This document shows positions 41,801-53,350 of a stretch of DNA of 64,000 nucleotides, piece by piece. Source of the stretch: Rapana venosa. Lineage: Eukaryota > Mollusca > Gastropoda > Neogastropoda > Muricidae. The number at the start of each line of letters is the position of its first letter. Position 1 is the stretch's first letter. The notes under the pieces were generated by a model. The model saw only the letters and a list, made by a program, of their open reading frames with translations, was not told where the DNA came from and searched no databases. The translations under genes were made by a program, and so were the position numbers. The stretch spans positions 3,117,717 through 3,181,716 of the forward strand of contig CM054155.1 of assembly GCA_028751875.1 (NCBI GenBank). Direction: 5' to 3'.

Positions 41801-43076
41801 AGAAGAATTCTACTAGCAACCAACAAAGAATTCTACAAGCAACAAACAAAAAAGAACACTACAAGCAACAAACAAAGAACACTACAAGCAACAAACAAAG
41901 AATTCTACAAGCAACAAACAAAGAATTCCACTAGCAACAAAGAATTCCACTAGCAACAAACAAAGAATTCTACAAGCAACAAACAAAGAATTCTACAAAC
42001 AACAAACAAAGAATTCTACAAGCAACAAACAAGCAGCAAACAAAAAACATACAAGCAACAAACAAAGAACACTACAAGCAACAAACAAGAACACTACAAG
42101 CAACAAAGAACACTACAAGCAACAAACAAAGAACACTACAAGCAACAAACAAAGAACACTACAAGCAACAAACAAAGAACACTACAAGCAACAAACAAAG
42201 AACACTACAAGCAACAAAGAACACTACAAGTCACAAAGAACACTACAAGCAACAAACAAAGAACACTACAAGCAACAAACAAAGAACACTACAAGCAACA
42301 AACAAAGAACACTACAAGCAACAAACAAAGAACACTACAAGCAACAAACAAAGAACACTACAAGCAACAAACAAAGAACACTACAAGCAACAAACAAAGA
42401 ACACTACAAGTCACAAAGAACGCTACAAGCAACAAACAAAGAACACTACAAGCCACAAACAAAGAACACTACAAGTCACAAAGAACGCTACAAGCAACAA
42501 ACAAAGAACACTAAAAGTAACAAAGAACACTACAAGCCACAAACAAAGAACACTACAAGCAACAAACAAAGAACACCACAAGCAACAAACAAAGAACACC
42601 ACAAGTCACAAAGAACACCACAAGCAACAAACAAAGAACACTACAAGCAACAAACAAAGAACACTACAAGCTACAAACAAAGAACACTACAAGCAGCAAA
42701 CAAAGAAGAATTCTACAAGCAGCAAACAAAGAAGAATTCTACAAGCAGCAAACAAAGAAGAATTCTACAAGCAGCAAACAAAGAAGAATTCTACAAGCAA
42801 CAAACAAAGAACACTACAAGCAACAAACAAAGAATTCTACAAGCAGCAAACAAAGAAGAATTCTACAAGCAACAAACAAAGAAGAATTCTACAAGCAACA
42901 AACAAAGAACACTACAAGTCACAAAGAACACTACAAGCAACAAACAAAGAACACTACAAGCCATAAACAAAGAATTCTACAAGCAGCAAACAAAGAAGAA
43001 TTCTACAAGCAGCAAACAAAGAAGAACACTACAAGCAGCAAACAAAGAAGAACACTACAAGCAACAAACAAAGAAG
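41801..43076 (+). repeat. Satellite of about 23-bp units, some fifty copies
   Basis: Basic unit ACAAGCAACAAACAAAGAAC followed by ACT. Variants: a 26-bp type with AGCAGCAAACAAAGAAGAAT and TCT, short units lacking one ACAA, and a GTCACAAAGAAC type. Variants cluster (26-bp units mainly at 42.69-43.02 kb), which shows local homogenisation. The strand is nearly free of T and low in G. It stops exactly at a LINE 3' tail (AAGTCAAAGTCAAAC at 43075). A three-unit relative lies at 45.17 kb. Confidence 0.97.
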
Positions 43077-43170
43077 TCAAAGTCAAACTTTTACATTGAA
43101 TATGCAGTGCATTTGTTTTTTTCATCAAGCTATCTATCTAAAGAAAAAAAGAGAGAGAAAAAGGTAACAT
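43077..43170 (-). mobile_element. LINE 3' end with (GACTT)n tail
   Basis: On the minus strand: ATAGATAGCTTGATGAAAAA, CAAATGCACTGCATATTCAA, TGTAAAAGTTTGACTTTGAC. It matches 56655-56746. It is joined directly to the satellite array, so either the insertion is at the array edge or the tail marks where the array began. Confidence 0.75.
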
Positions 43171-43885
43171 ATATGCAGACATAGAAGAAAAACCTAATCA
43201 ATGATAAACCACACAAATCAAACAAGAGAAGACAATAATATATGCATACATAGAACTAAAAACAACACGAAAAAACCCTGAACAATATTAAACCATACAA
43301 ATCAAATAAATAAAAAATCTCCTGAAAACATATCCACCATAATACAAACAAGCAACAGAGAAAAATCAAACAAAAAGAAACAAAGAAGATAAAACAACAT
43401 TTTAAAAAAAGACACACCAACTCCTCCCCCCCCCGACACACACACACACTAAAACCTCCAACCATACAAACAACTGAACAAAACAAAAAAACAAAAAGAT
43501 AAAACAACAAGAACAACCACAACAAGCAAGTAAACAAACACAAACATACATACACAACATCAACAGCGACAATAACAAATATAACACAAAAATAACAGCC
43601 AAAACAAATGAAAGAACAATATAGAACTAACAAAAGACGAAAAAAAAAGAGTCCACAATACCCCCTCCCCCTCCCCAAGAAAACCAACCTAAAACAAAGG
43701 AAAATCCAAAACAAACAAAAAACAAGAACAAAGCAGAACTTCACCCCTACCACCACTAACAATAACAACAACAACCAAATGGATATAAACAGAGGAAACT
43801 GATATATAGTTTCCTTTTAAATCATTTAAACACTTACATACACGTACACACCCTCACCTATATCCCCTTCACCACATATAAGAAG
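43171..43885. other. A/C-rich, strand-asymmetric sequence
   Basis: Plus strand almost without T and G, for example 43400-43760. A unit around ACATAGAA...AAACCACACAAATCAAA is imperfectly duplicated (43175-43230 and 43246-43310). The 172-codon minus-strand frame is Phe/Leu/Cys-rich by composition and is not a gene. Confidence 0.7.
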
Positions 43886-44245
43886 GAAGGTGGCAGGATG
43901 GTTAAGACGTTTGCCTGCCAACAAGTAAACCGTGAGGTTCTGGGTTCGATTCCCAGCCTCGCCCTTTCTTCCCAGTTTGACAAAAAAATCTAGCTGAATG
44001 TCAAAGTCCTTCGGATGAGACTATAAACCGAGGCCCCGTGTGCGAACGCATGCAGAACATCTTGCGCACACGTTAAATCCTGTTCCGCTTTTCGAAAGAG
44101 TAGGCCATTGTGTGCCGGTGGGAATAGATGACAAAATTTTAAAAAACCGCATACACATGCATAAATTTAAAAAAATTTCTTTTAAATGTCATCTGATCGC
44201 TTTGATTTGTTGCTTTACAAGATTCAGCGCTATATAAATTCCATA

Positions 44246-44316
<71 letters not shown>
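43886..44316 (+). mobile_element. SINE H, full-length tRNA-derived SINE
   Basis: Head at 43888-43966: A-box-like TGGCAGGATGGTTAAGACG and a clear B-box GGTTCGATTCC, the internal promoter of tRNA-derived SINEs. Core: AGTCCTTCGGATGAGACTAT, AAACCGAGGCCCCGTGTGCG. Body: CATCTTGCGCACACGTTAAA, GTAGGCCATTGTGTGCCGGT. Tail: GCGCTTTGATTTGTTGCTTT, AAGATTCAGCGCTATATAAA, then about 22 ATT units. The tail probably lets a partner L2/CR1-type LINE reverse transcriptase recognise it. No clear TSD found. Fragments lie at 25.6 and 40.4 kb (minus), and tail-only pieces at four other sites. Confidence 0.88.
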
Positions 44317-44318
<2 letters not shown>

Positions 44319-44695
44319 AACTCATATATAATGGATAACAAGAAACACCCAAATAGACATTGGATTAAGAGCAAAAAAGTGAAACAAAGACATCCATTCC
44401 CTCCCTCTCTCCTGGTCATAAACATGCACGTACATGTGCTTTTGGATTTAAGGCAGAACTACGTTAATCCCTCCATCAAAAAAAAAATTCAGGCAATATA
44501 AACCCGCCCAGCAATTCTGACATCAGCAATAACAATTTAAGTAATCTAATACAATGAAAAAGAAAATAAACAGCGATAAAATGAAATATACCAGTATTAT
44601 TTTGTGTAACACAAAAATGAAAAAAGCCCCAAACAACAAGAAAGAAAAAATTCAAAACTGAACCAATTACACAACACAGATGCACTCACACACGT

Positions 44696-44698
<3 letters not shown>
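44317..44698. other. A-rich unique sequence
   Basis: No gene or repeat recognised. Confidence 0.6.

Positions 44699-44752
<54 letters not shown>
44699..44752. repeat. (CA)n microsatellite
   Basis: About 27 CA units. Confidence 0.98.
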
Positions 44753-44755
<3 letters not shown>

Positions 44756-45165
44756 GTAGATCAGTACTTACACATGTACTCTATATGAATATATAAACTT
44801 AGGTCATATCAGATTTTAACGACAAGAATAACGTCAGTCACATCTTAATCACTCCACCCACACACACACGCTACATGCAACATTATATTGATTTTGATTA
44901 CTACAATAAACCCAATATATACAAGTTCAAGCGAAACAGTTCAGGATGATACGTAAGCGAATATAAATGTCTTAAGTTTACATGTCGTGTTCTGAACTTT
45001 TATTCATGAAATATCTTTTTAGATGTGTTTTATACTGATCTTTGCTTTTAATACAATTTAAATTTGGGGGGAGATTCAGCTCGATTTGCATAGGTTATTT
45101 CTGGGTCTTGGAAACTAGCAAATGGTTGTGTAAGTGTTTTATTTTGGATAACTGAAGTAGCCTGT
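44753..45165. other. AT-rich unique sequence
   Basis: CATATCAGATTTTAACGACA near 44805 vaguely recalls the K fragment. Otherwise nothing seen. Confidence 0.5.
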
Positions 45166-45240
45166 GAACTCTACAAGAAAAAAACAAAGAAGAGTACTAC
45201 AAGCAAAAAACAAAGAAGAGTACTACAAGCAACAAACAAC
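45166..45240 (+). repeat. Short relative of the 41.8 kb satellite
   Basis: Three units of CTACAAGCAAAAAACAAAGA plus AGAGTA, clearly related to the 23/26-bp satellite 2.1 kb away. Confidence 0.8.
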
Positions 45241-45249
45241 GGTACAATC

Positions 45250-45257
45250 ATGTACAA

Positions 45258-45288
<31 letters not shown>

Positions 45289-45415
45289 AACAACAACAGC
45301 AACAACAACAATAATAATAATAATAATAACGCTCCTCCCTCGCCCCCATTTACAATTTAAACAAAAAAGAACAAAAGTGAAACCACCACCTCAAAAAGAA
45401 CATAAAAAATAAAAC

Positions 45416-45457
<42 letters not shown>
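45250..45457. repeat. (AAC)n, (AAT)n and (CA)n
   Basis: (AAC)n with AGC at 45256-45310, AAT at 45310-45329, (CA)n at 45418-45457. Confidence 0.95.
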
Positions 45458-45458
<1 letters not shown>

Positions 45459-46112
45459 GAAACAAACAAAATATGAAATGTTTCACAAAATATAAACGGA
45501 CTCAGAGAAATATGATTAAAAAAATGTCTGGTTTTTGTCGACAATGCGTATGCCTAACATTTTTTTCCAGTTAATGAAAAAATGATGAACGATTAATTTA
45601 TGATGGGACACAATATTTGAGAAATAATTACTCCTTTTCTAACAAGTATAACTTCTTTGTATATCTTGAACTCTGAAAAATAATTCCTAATGTGAACTTT
45701 TCTTCCAGAAGTTATCTCCCATTACATGTCCGAAGATAGTAGCTGTCTTTCCAAAGACCTTTGCTATTGTGATTGTGATTAGCCAGGAGTACGGTAGGGC
45801 AGTAGTCAGATCTAAACGTCATGAGCGAAAAACTTCAATCTCGAACATCAGTGCAACGTTGATCTAAGAAATAAAGAAATAATGAAAAATCTTCAGTTAA
45901 AAACAACAAAACAACAACTATGGCGACGATCCAGAACTTCGTCTATTTTGCATGGCCTCGATCGGTCCCGTGTTGTTTTCACAACATAGTTGACCATGTG
46001 CTCTGGGTGCTCTCCCAAGGAAGAGCGTGAGACCACTGACTGTTCAGAGGAAAGACCCCATCTGCAGATCCATCCTAAAAATTAATCCTCTGGACCCAGA
46101 AGAACAACAAGT
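45458..46112. other. Unique sequence, nothing recognised
   Basis: AT-rich to mixed. A weak SINE F-like GGTGCTCTCCCAAGGAAGAG at 46008 may be a decayed end. Confidence 0.5.
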
Positions 46113-46163
<51 letters not shown>

Positions 46164-46237
46164 AGAGAGAGAGAGAGAGAGAGAGGGGAGAGAGGAGAGA
46201 GAGAGAGAGAGAGAGAAGCAGAGAGAGGCAGAGAGAG

Positions 46238-46269
<32 letters not shown>

Positions 46270-46300
46270 GGAGGAGAGGAGAGAGGGGAGAGAGAGAGAG

Positions 46301-46353
<53 letters not shown>

Positions 46354-46409
46354 AGAGAGAGAGAAGAGAGAGGAGAGAGCAGGAAGAGAGGGGAGAGGGG
46401 AAGATGAAG

Positions 46410-46447
<38 letters not shown>

Positions 46448-46470
46448 AGAAGAGAGGGACAGAGAGGGAG
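46113..46470. repeat. (GA)n complex with GAGG and GGGG slips
   Basis: About 350 bases of pure polypurine. Long Ser/Leu frames on the minus strand come from it. Confidence 0.97.
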
Positions 46471-46938
46471 GGTGGAAACTACATGAGCGGGAAGAGGAAT
46501 GGAAAAGAAAGAAGGAAAGGGAAATTGAATGAGAAGGAGAAAGATTTTGAAAAAGAAAGACAGGAATGTGAAGAACAACCAACAACGACAGTCACAACAA
46601 AATAATGCAGAATAGTGACACGTCAGGAACAGAGAAGCGAAGGATGAGAAGTGGTGGTGAGGAAAGGAAGGAGGAGGAGGACGAGAATAGAAAGAGAGTG
46701 CATTATTTTATCAATTATTTTATCAGTCATTTAAGACATTTGTGTTATGAAAAGAAGTAGATAAATAAAAGACCCATGTTCAAATCATTCAAACTTTCTG
46801 GGAACAAACTCCTTGAGATCCTCCCCCAAAACACGATTGCAATCCAAACCCTGGGAAAAAGAAGTTCTACAAATTGATGACACAGCAACAGATGATTATA
46901 AAATAACACGGATCTGAAATTCAACAGACTCCAAAAGA

Positions 46939-46941
<3 letters not shown>
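46471..46941. other. Purine-rich to AT-rich sequence
   Basis: No feature recognised. Confidence 0.6.
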
Positions 46942-47019
<78 letters not shown>

Positions 47020-47030
47020 GGGGAGAGGGA
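46942..47030. repeat. (GA)n microsatellite
   Basis: About 36 GA units then GAGG/GGGA. Confidence 0.98.
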
Positions 47031-48111
47031 GCTGAAACAAACGAATCAACTTGATAGAGCAGCCAGCCCCCAGCAGAAGCAATGCTCCAAAACCTAACCA
47101 ACCAAGCGTGTATGGGCTCTCTCAATCCCCCCAGCCCTCTCCAGTCCACCCCACACCCCTCTCCAAAATCAATACCAGGGGAGCTAACAACAAAAGACCA
47201 ACAAGGGGAAGAACCCTTCAGATGACACCACCACCTCCCCTGAACATTGATGGCTAGACAGAAACCCCGTGACGTCAAAGAGGGGGTCCCCTGCTGACGT
47301 CACGTCCACCCTCTCTGCGGCACTCAGGGAGAGCGTGTCACTTGATGTCTTCAAGAACCGTGGAGGGTCTTCCCGGAGACCTACCGCAGACGAGAGGCGG
47401 CGTCCACGCCGGAGAGGATGCAACCGCCGCCACAACGTTGGTCGTGAATGAGCCACCATAACTTGTCAATACTGCAGAAAGGGGAAGGGTTGGAAGGGGG
47501 GGAAGGGACAAAATCGCTCCTTTTTTCTGATGAATACGTGGTTGCCAGCTCTTTGTAGGGCGATGGAGGCCGGGGAGGGAGAGCTGAGGCTTGGAAGGAA
47601 GGAATGAACAAGCTGATTCCCAACTCCTCTCTCTCTCTCTCTCTCCCTCTCTCTGACCCAGAGAAGAGAGGTAGCAGAGAAAAAAACAACATGAGGGGAG
47701 TCCTTCTCTCTCTCTGTCTCTGTCTCTGAGGCCCCTGAGGAAGGCGGGAGAGAGAGAGAGAGAGCCCTGCGCAAACAGGCGGAGGGTTTCCTCAAGGGTT
47801 TGGACGGTGTTGGTGGCCGCTGGGAGATTTGACAAGGTGATTGACAGGCCGACAGACGAGCAGCGCGCGCGTCGCCACGAGAGTTGTCGCCCCTATTCAG
47901 TTCCTCTCTGCGGTCTGGCATTGAATGCTTTCTTTGAGGAGGAGGGGCGGAGGGGGAAGGGGGGGCAACTCCTACCGAGATATTGACAGATGTCTTTGTT
48001 TCCTTTGTAGGGGTGTTGAAGGGGGACATAAATGTCTTAGGATACTTCGCTCCAAGAGAATTCCGCTTCCACAGCGCGCGAACAAAATGTTTTTGTTGTT
48101 GCTGGGGGGAG
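47031..48111. other. GC-rich unique region with CRE-like sites
   Basis: Unique sequence with CpGs. A full palindromic TGACGTCA at 47296-47303 and a half-matching GTGACGTCAAAG at 47270 are CREB/ATF-type sites. A plus-strand frame 47269-47451 (SPADVTSTLSAALRESVSLD, VFKN) faintly resembles LINE C-terminal LPADV...FK motifs. Short (CT)n at 47629-47654 and (GA)n at 47750-47764. The stretch 47820-48060 is CpG-rich (CAGCGCGCGCGTCGCC). No gene established. Confidence 0.3.
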
Positions 48112-48113
48112 AG

Positions 48114-48150
<37 letters not shown>
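48112..48150. repeat. (GT)n microsatellite
   Basis: About 17 GT units. Confidence 0.97.
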
Positions 48151-48152
<2 letters not shown>

Positions 48153-48404
48153 ATTTCTGATTGGAAAGAAAAGCAGAAATGACGATTACGGAGTCAGGAC
48201 GGGTGAAGAGCGGGCCTGTGTGAGGGAGGGAGGTTGGGTTGAGGCAGAGAGAAAGCTTGAACAGCAACTGGTTTTTCCTCACCTCACCATGGAAGGCGGG
48301 GGCTCTCTTGATATTCTTCACCCATCATGCATTTCTCCACCTACCCCTCTGTGTAGGTAGACAGGCAGTCACCTGTTACCTCGCCGCTTTGTAGCCCTTC
48401 AGCC
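48151..48404. other. Short GC-balanced stretch
   Basis: No feature recognised. Confidence 0.5.
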
Positions 48405-48720
48405 CTCCACCAGTTCCTGTCTTGCGCCTGTCTGTGCTATGTCACGCCCATGTCTCTTTTGATGTCATCAAGCTACCTGACTGCTAGTTTTACCAGGAGT
48501 TCTGTAGCTGTTAGCTTGGCTGCCATTCTTCCATGTGGTCCATCTTTTGTTTTCTCTCTTGCAATGTGACCTGCACTCTTCCATTCTGTCGACGCAAAAA
48601 CTGGAGGACATGACGTGTTGGCCCTGTTCTCTTTCTGACGTCTTGGCGTGGTGTTCTTCCTTGTGGCTGGATAAAATGATGTAGCATTCTTCTCTCCATT
48701 GCCCGTTGTGTAATTTACAA
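48405..48720 (-). mobile_element. LINE D remnant, extreme ORF2 C-terminus
   Basis: Minus strand, split over frames: SAGHIAREKTKD with EEWQPS in the next frame, then (R)LDDIKRDMGVT and HRQAQDR. A TAG stop stands where R-W is expected before LDDIK. The GHIAR...EW.P...RW.DDI...G..W...AQDR series is the end of a common LINE ORF2 class. Frameshifts and stops show an old dead copy. It is distinct from the RTE-like fragment at 35.3 kb. Confidence 0.7.
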
Positions 48721-49114
48721 TATTGTCAGTAGACCTCGCTACTTACTAATTATCCAATATATATGGATGTACGGATGGATGTATGGATGTACGTATCTAA
48801 GTATTAGGCCATATATCCATCTCTGTATTCCTCTTCACCATGACTGCATAATTATCAATGCACTGCCTATCTGTTTGTCTCATCCTCTTTGTCCAGGTCA
48901 TAAAACAGGACGGCAATAGTAATGTACAACAACCAACAACACAACAGCCATTACCACTATTTCTGCCAAGTTACGAAACGTCTTAATCAAGAACAAAAGC
49001 AGATTTTCGATGATTGTGATGGTTACCAGCATGTTTATTCATATATGTCAATGATAAACATCACTTATTAAGTAAAACAAAAATACGATCACCACAAAAT
49101 ATTGAATAAAAAGA
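48721..49114. other. Unique sequence with (GGAT/GTAT) units
   Basis: TATGGATGTACGGATGGATG-type short repeats near 48762-48800. Nothing else recognised. Confidence 0.55.
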
Positions 49115-49810
49115 TTATACATGCATCACGTCGTACTTCACTGTAAAGAAACTGAAGATGGTACTAGTGTTAGTAATTTCTAACACTCGCAGAACGTCTT
49201 CTGAAAACTTTATATAGGCAAATGCATAAAATAAAAGGTAAATGTTCATTTTGACTTCACATAAGCAAGACTGCTTGAAATAAGAGTGGCTTCGAATAGA
49301 ATGTAGACGGAATGCAGCTTTCCCTGAGATCAACAATGGCTGGACAGCAGAGCAAAACATGAACTTCGTCTTCATTATCACATTTGCACAATGGGCATAC
49401 TAAATTGCTATCATTATTCTTTTTATATAAGGGTTACAATGCATTGTTGTATCTGTAATTCCAAATCTGAACATCGTTAAAAAACGCTTTACATTTCTGT
49501 GAATAAATCAGTTAATATTTTCTAGGTGTTTTAAATGTTCTATAATCATAATGAAAATCTTTCCCAATGCTGGACATGACCATCCCAGTTTTGCCATCTA
49601 CGATCAATGTCTTTGGCTAAATTCACGTAGATAGCCCTTACCATCCGGAACACCTTGATTAACCATACCAATCCAACTCCATTTTGACACAATGCTTCAC
49701 AAATATCAGCAACCCACACGTGTTTTCCATCACAGAGTGAAGATTCAACAACATTTTATACTCTTAAAAGCTGCAGTCATTTCGAATCCATTTATAACAT
49801 TTTAAGCCAA
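49115..49810 (-). mobile_element. LINE B remnant, ORF2 C-terminal part
   Basis: Minus strand: GKHVWVADICEALCQNGVGL then VWL, DIDRRWQNWDGH, and after a broken stretch CPLCKCDNEDEVHVLLCCPA, DLRESCIPSTF, LLFQAVLLM. It matches the 59.9-60.6 kb copy motif by motif. Multiple frameshifts and stops. No 3' tail recognised. Confidence 0.75.
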
Positions 49811-50611
49811 TAGCTAGCACAACACGCTTGAGCATTTATCTAAATGGGGTATCACCCAGTTTAAGCATAAACAAGATAATTTGGAGTTTTACCAGTTATA
49901 CCCTAAACCCTTTTAAGTGCATACAAGGGAACTCCCTCAACACAAAAAGCAGAGAGAGAGAGACAGAGAAAGAGAGACAGAGAAAGAGAGACAGACAAAG
50001 AGAGAGAGAGAGAGAGCAACAGAGAGAGAGAAAGGAGGGGGGTGGGCATGGTTTTATTTAAGAACAAATGGGATGATGCAAAAAAAGCATTTCAGTTTTA
50101 AAGCAGTTGTGAGAATGATACCGAACAGCTTCCTCACTATCGAAACATTACCTTGCACTGATTAACAACAACAGCAAATTTCTGGAGAAAACATCGATAA
50201 CACACAACATAATTGTAAGGGCTCTATTTGAAAAAAGAAAAACACCCATACCAACACACCATCACAAACAACAGCTTCACCTGTGAAAGAGAGGACACTT
50301 TAGATTGCATTTACAAAATGGTAATTTCAGAAAAATGTCGAGGAAACTACAAATGATAAAGTAATTATCTTATAAAATATGTGTGTATGCGTGCACGCAC
50401 GCACGCGTGTATGTGTGTGTGAGGGAGTAGGAGAGAGAGCACTATTTAAAACAGAACAAAATGGATAATACTAAAAACCTTTTATTCAAACGAAAAAAAC
50501 CAATATGTTAATCTGAGACAAAAATACTACACTGCATTTTCAAAATAGTAGTTCATTTAAAAATCTATTAAAACAGAATGTAAAGAGTAGCATGAGAGGG
50601 AGGGGAGTGGT

Positions 50612-50617
<6 letters not shown>
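49811..50617. other. AT-rich sequence with (GA)n/(GACA)n
   Basis: Purine repeat at 49952-50040 and a CGCACGCACGCACGCG run near 50392-50407. No gene seen. Confidence 0.6.
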
Positions 50618-50673
<56 letters not shown>

Positions 50674-50917
50674 GAGACAGAGACAGACAGAGACAGACAG
50701 ACAGAGATAGGCAGAAACAGAGAGACAGGAAGACAAGAGAAACATTCAGACAGGCATAGACACAGGAAAACACAGAGAAACAAAGGATCAGAGAGAGACA
50801 GACAATGAAGAAAACAGAATTAGATATCTACAAAGAGAACAGAGAGAAGAGACAGACAGACAGACAGACAGTGATACAGACAGAAAAGGCAGAGACCACG
50901 TCGAACAAAGCGACAGA
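50618..50917. repeat. (GA)n and (GACA)n arrays
   Basis: (GA)n at 50618-50652, GACAGACA units to 50710, degenerate purine units after. These lead into the satellite to the right. Confidence 0.92.
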
Positions 50918-53088
50918 GAAACAAAGAAGACAGAAACAAAGTGACGAGAAACAAAGAAGACATAGAAACAAAGTGACAGAGAAACAAAGTGACAGAGAAA
51001 CAAAGACGACAAAGGGGAAAAAGACGACAGAGAAACAAAGACGACAAAGAAACAAAGACGACAGAGAAACAAAGAAGACAGGAGAAACAAAGTGACAAGA
51101 GAAACAAAGTGACAGAGAAACAAAGAAGACAGAGAAACAAAGTGACAGAGAAACAAAGAAGACAAGAGAAACAAAGAAGACAGAGAAACAAAGTGACAGA
51201 GAAACAAAGAAGACAGAGAAACAAGAAAACAGAGAAACAAAGAAGACAGAAACAAAGTGACAGAGAAACAAATGAGAACAAGAGAAAGAAAACAAACAAG
51301 ACGACAAAGGGAAAAGACGACAGAGAAACAAAGAGACAGAACAAGAAGAAACAAAGACAGGAAACAAGACAGAGAAACAAAGACGACAGAGAAAGAAACA
51401 AGAGAGACAGGCAGAAACAAAGTGACAGAGAAACAAAGTGACAGAGAAACAAGAAGACAGAGAAACAAAAGAAGACAAGAGAAGAAACAAAGAACGACAG
51501 AAACAAAGTGACAGAGAAACAAAGAAGACAGAGAAACAAAGTGGAAAAGAGAAACAAAAAGAAGACAGGAAAGGACAGAAAACAAAGTGACAGAGAAACA
51601 ACGAAGACAAGAAACAAAGCAGAGAACAAAGAAGAAAACAAAGAAGACATAGAAACAAAGTGACAGAGAAACAAAGTGACAGAGAAAAACAAGAAGACAG
51701 AGAAAAGACAAAGAAGAGACAGAGAAACAAAGAAGACAGAGAAACAAAGTGACAGAGAAACAAGGAAGACAGAAGAAACAAAGAAGACAGAGAAACAAAG
51801 ACGACAGAGAAACAACGAAGACATAGAAACAAAGTGACAGAGAAACAAAGTGAAGAGAAACAAAGTGACAGAGAAACAAAGACAGAAAAGAAAGAAAAAA
51901 CAAAGTGACAAAGAAACAAGAAGAACAGAGAGAAACAAAGAAGACAGAGAAAAACAAGAAGACAGAGAAACAAAGTGACAGAGAAAAAACAAGAACAAAG
52001 ACAGAGAAACAAAGTGAAGAGACAGGAGAAAACAAAGAAGACAGAGAAACAAAGAAGACAGAGAAACAAAGAAGACAGAGAAACAAAGTGACAGAGAAAC
52101 AAAGTGACAGAGAAACAAGAAGACAGAGAAACAAGAAGACAGAGAGAAACAAAGTGACAGAGAAACAAAGGACAGAGAAACAAGAAGAACAAGAGAAGAA
52201 ACAAAGACAGAACAGGGAAACAAAGACGACAGAGAAACAAAGTGACAGAGAAACAAAGTGACAAAGAAACAAGAAAGACAGAGAAACAAGAAGACAGAGA
52301 AACAAAGTGACAGAGAAACAAAGTGACAGAGAAACAAAGTGACAGAGAAACAAAGGACAGAGAAACAAAGAAGACAGAGAAACAAAGACGACAGAGAAAC
52401 AAAGTGACAGAGAAACAAAGTGACAGAGAAACAAAGTGACAGAGAAACAAAGTGACAGAGAAACAAGAACGACATAAACAAAGAAGACATAGAAACAAGA
52501 GACAGAGAACAAACAGAAAAAGGACATAGAAACAAAGAAGACATAGAAACAAAGTGACAGAGAAACAAAGTGACAGAGAAACAAAGTGACAGAGAACAAA
52601 GAAGACAGAGACACAAAGAAACAAAGAAGACAGAGACACAAAGAAGACAGAGACACAAAGTGACATAGAAACAAAGTGACAGAGAAACAAAGAAGAAAAC
52701 AAAGAAGACAGAGAAACAAAGTGACAGAGAAACAAAGAAGACATAGAAACAAGAAAGACAGAGAAACAAAGAAACATGAAACAAAGGACATCAGAAACAA
52801 GAATGACAGAGAAACAAAGAAGACAGAGAAACAAAGAAGACATAGAAACAGAAGACAGAGAAACAAAGAAGACATAGAAACAAGAAGACAGAGAACAAAG
52901 AAGACATAGAAGCAAAGAAGACATAGAAACAAAGTGACAGATGAAACAAGTGACAGAGAAACAAAGTGACAGAAACAGAAGAAGACAGAGAAAACAAAGT
53001 GACGTAGAGAAACTAAAGCAAACAAAGGAGAGACAGGAGAAACAAAGACGACAGAGAAACAAAGTGACAGAGAAACAAAGAAGACAGG
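50918..53088. repeat. 2.2-kb satellite of 16/17-bp units
   Basis: Alternating units AAAGTGACAGAGAAAC (16) and AAAGAAGACAGAGAAAC or AAAGACGACAGAGAAAC (17), with deletions and ACATAG variants. Well over 100 units. Because the purine strand is almost free of T, the minus strand lacks stops and gives overlapping 654, 771 and 778 aa frames of Leu/Ser/Phe/Cys text in different registers. The same text in several registers marks them as non-coding. It probably grew from the adjacent GACA repeat. Confidence 0.97.
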
Positions 53089-53109
53089 GAGAGGTGGGCA
53101 CAGACAGCG

Positions 53110-53350
53110 AAGTAGCCACCACACTGCATTTTCCCATGCACAATCAAACGATTATCGACTTGATGTCAGAGACACCCAGCCCCCGTGCCACACATACACA
53201 GCGAATTATGGGTATGTGGTCCACAACAACAGTCCGGGACCCAAGGCCGGTAATAGCGGGGAGGAAAAAGACTATTAGGGGCATTGTTCCTGAGGGGACG
53301 TGTGCTTTTATTTGTTCTGCGAATGCTGAAATGAACACCTTCCATTACCA
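53110..53350. other. Unique block, candidate conserved non-coding DNA
   Basis: AATCAAACGATTATCGACTT near 53141 and CAGCGAATTATGGGTATGTG near 53200 in GC-balanced, non-repetitive sequence immediately after the satellite. No protein recognised in frames on either strand. Confidence 0.25.

Noticed and set aside
43256..43774. 172-codon hydrophobic minus-strand frame resembling a membrane protein
   Set aside because: Caused by A/C-rich composition of the plus strand. Phe/Leu/Cys/Val dominate, with no topology or family pattern.
43888..43966. Functional tRNA gene
   Set aside because: Good B-box, but it continues into the conserved SINE core and an (ATT)n tail.
46075..46585. Two 167-codon Ser/Leu frames on the minus strand
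   Set aside because: Direct translation of a polypurine tract.
47269..47451. LINE C-terminus (SPADVTSTLSAALRESVSLD...FKN)
   Set aside because: The resemblance to LPADV...FK motifs is faint. No further LINE motif or second copy supports it. Kept only as a remark.
50788..53124. 778-codon minus-strand frame, plus 771 and 654 codon frames overlapping it
   Set aside because: All are translations of a 16/17-bp satellite whose opposite strand lacks T. The same amino-acid text appears in several registers, which real genes do not do.
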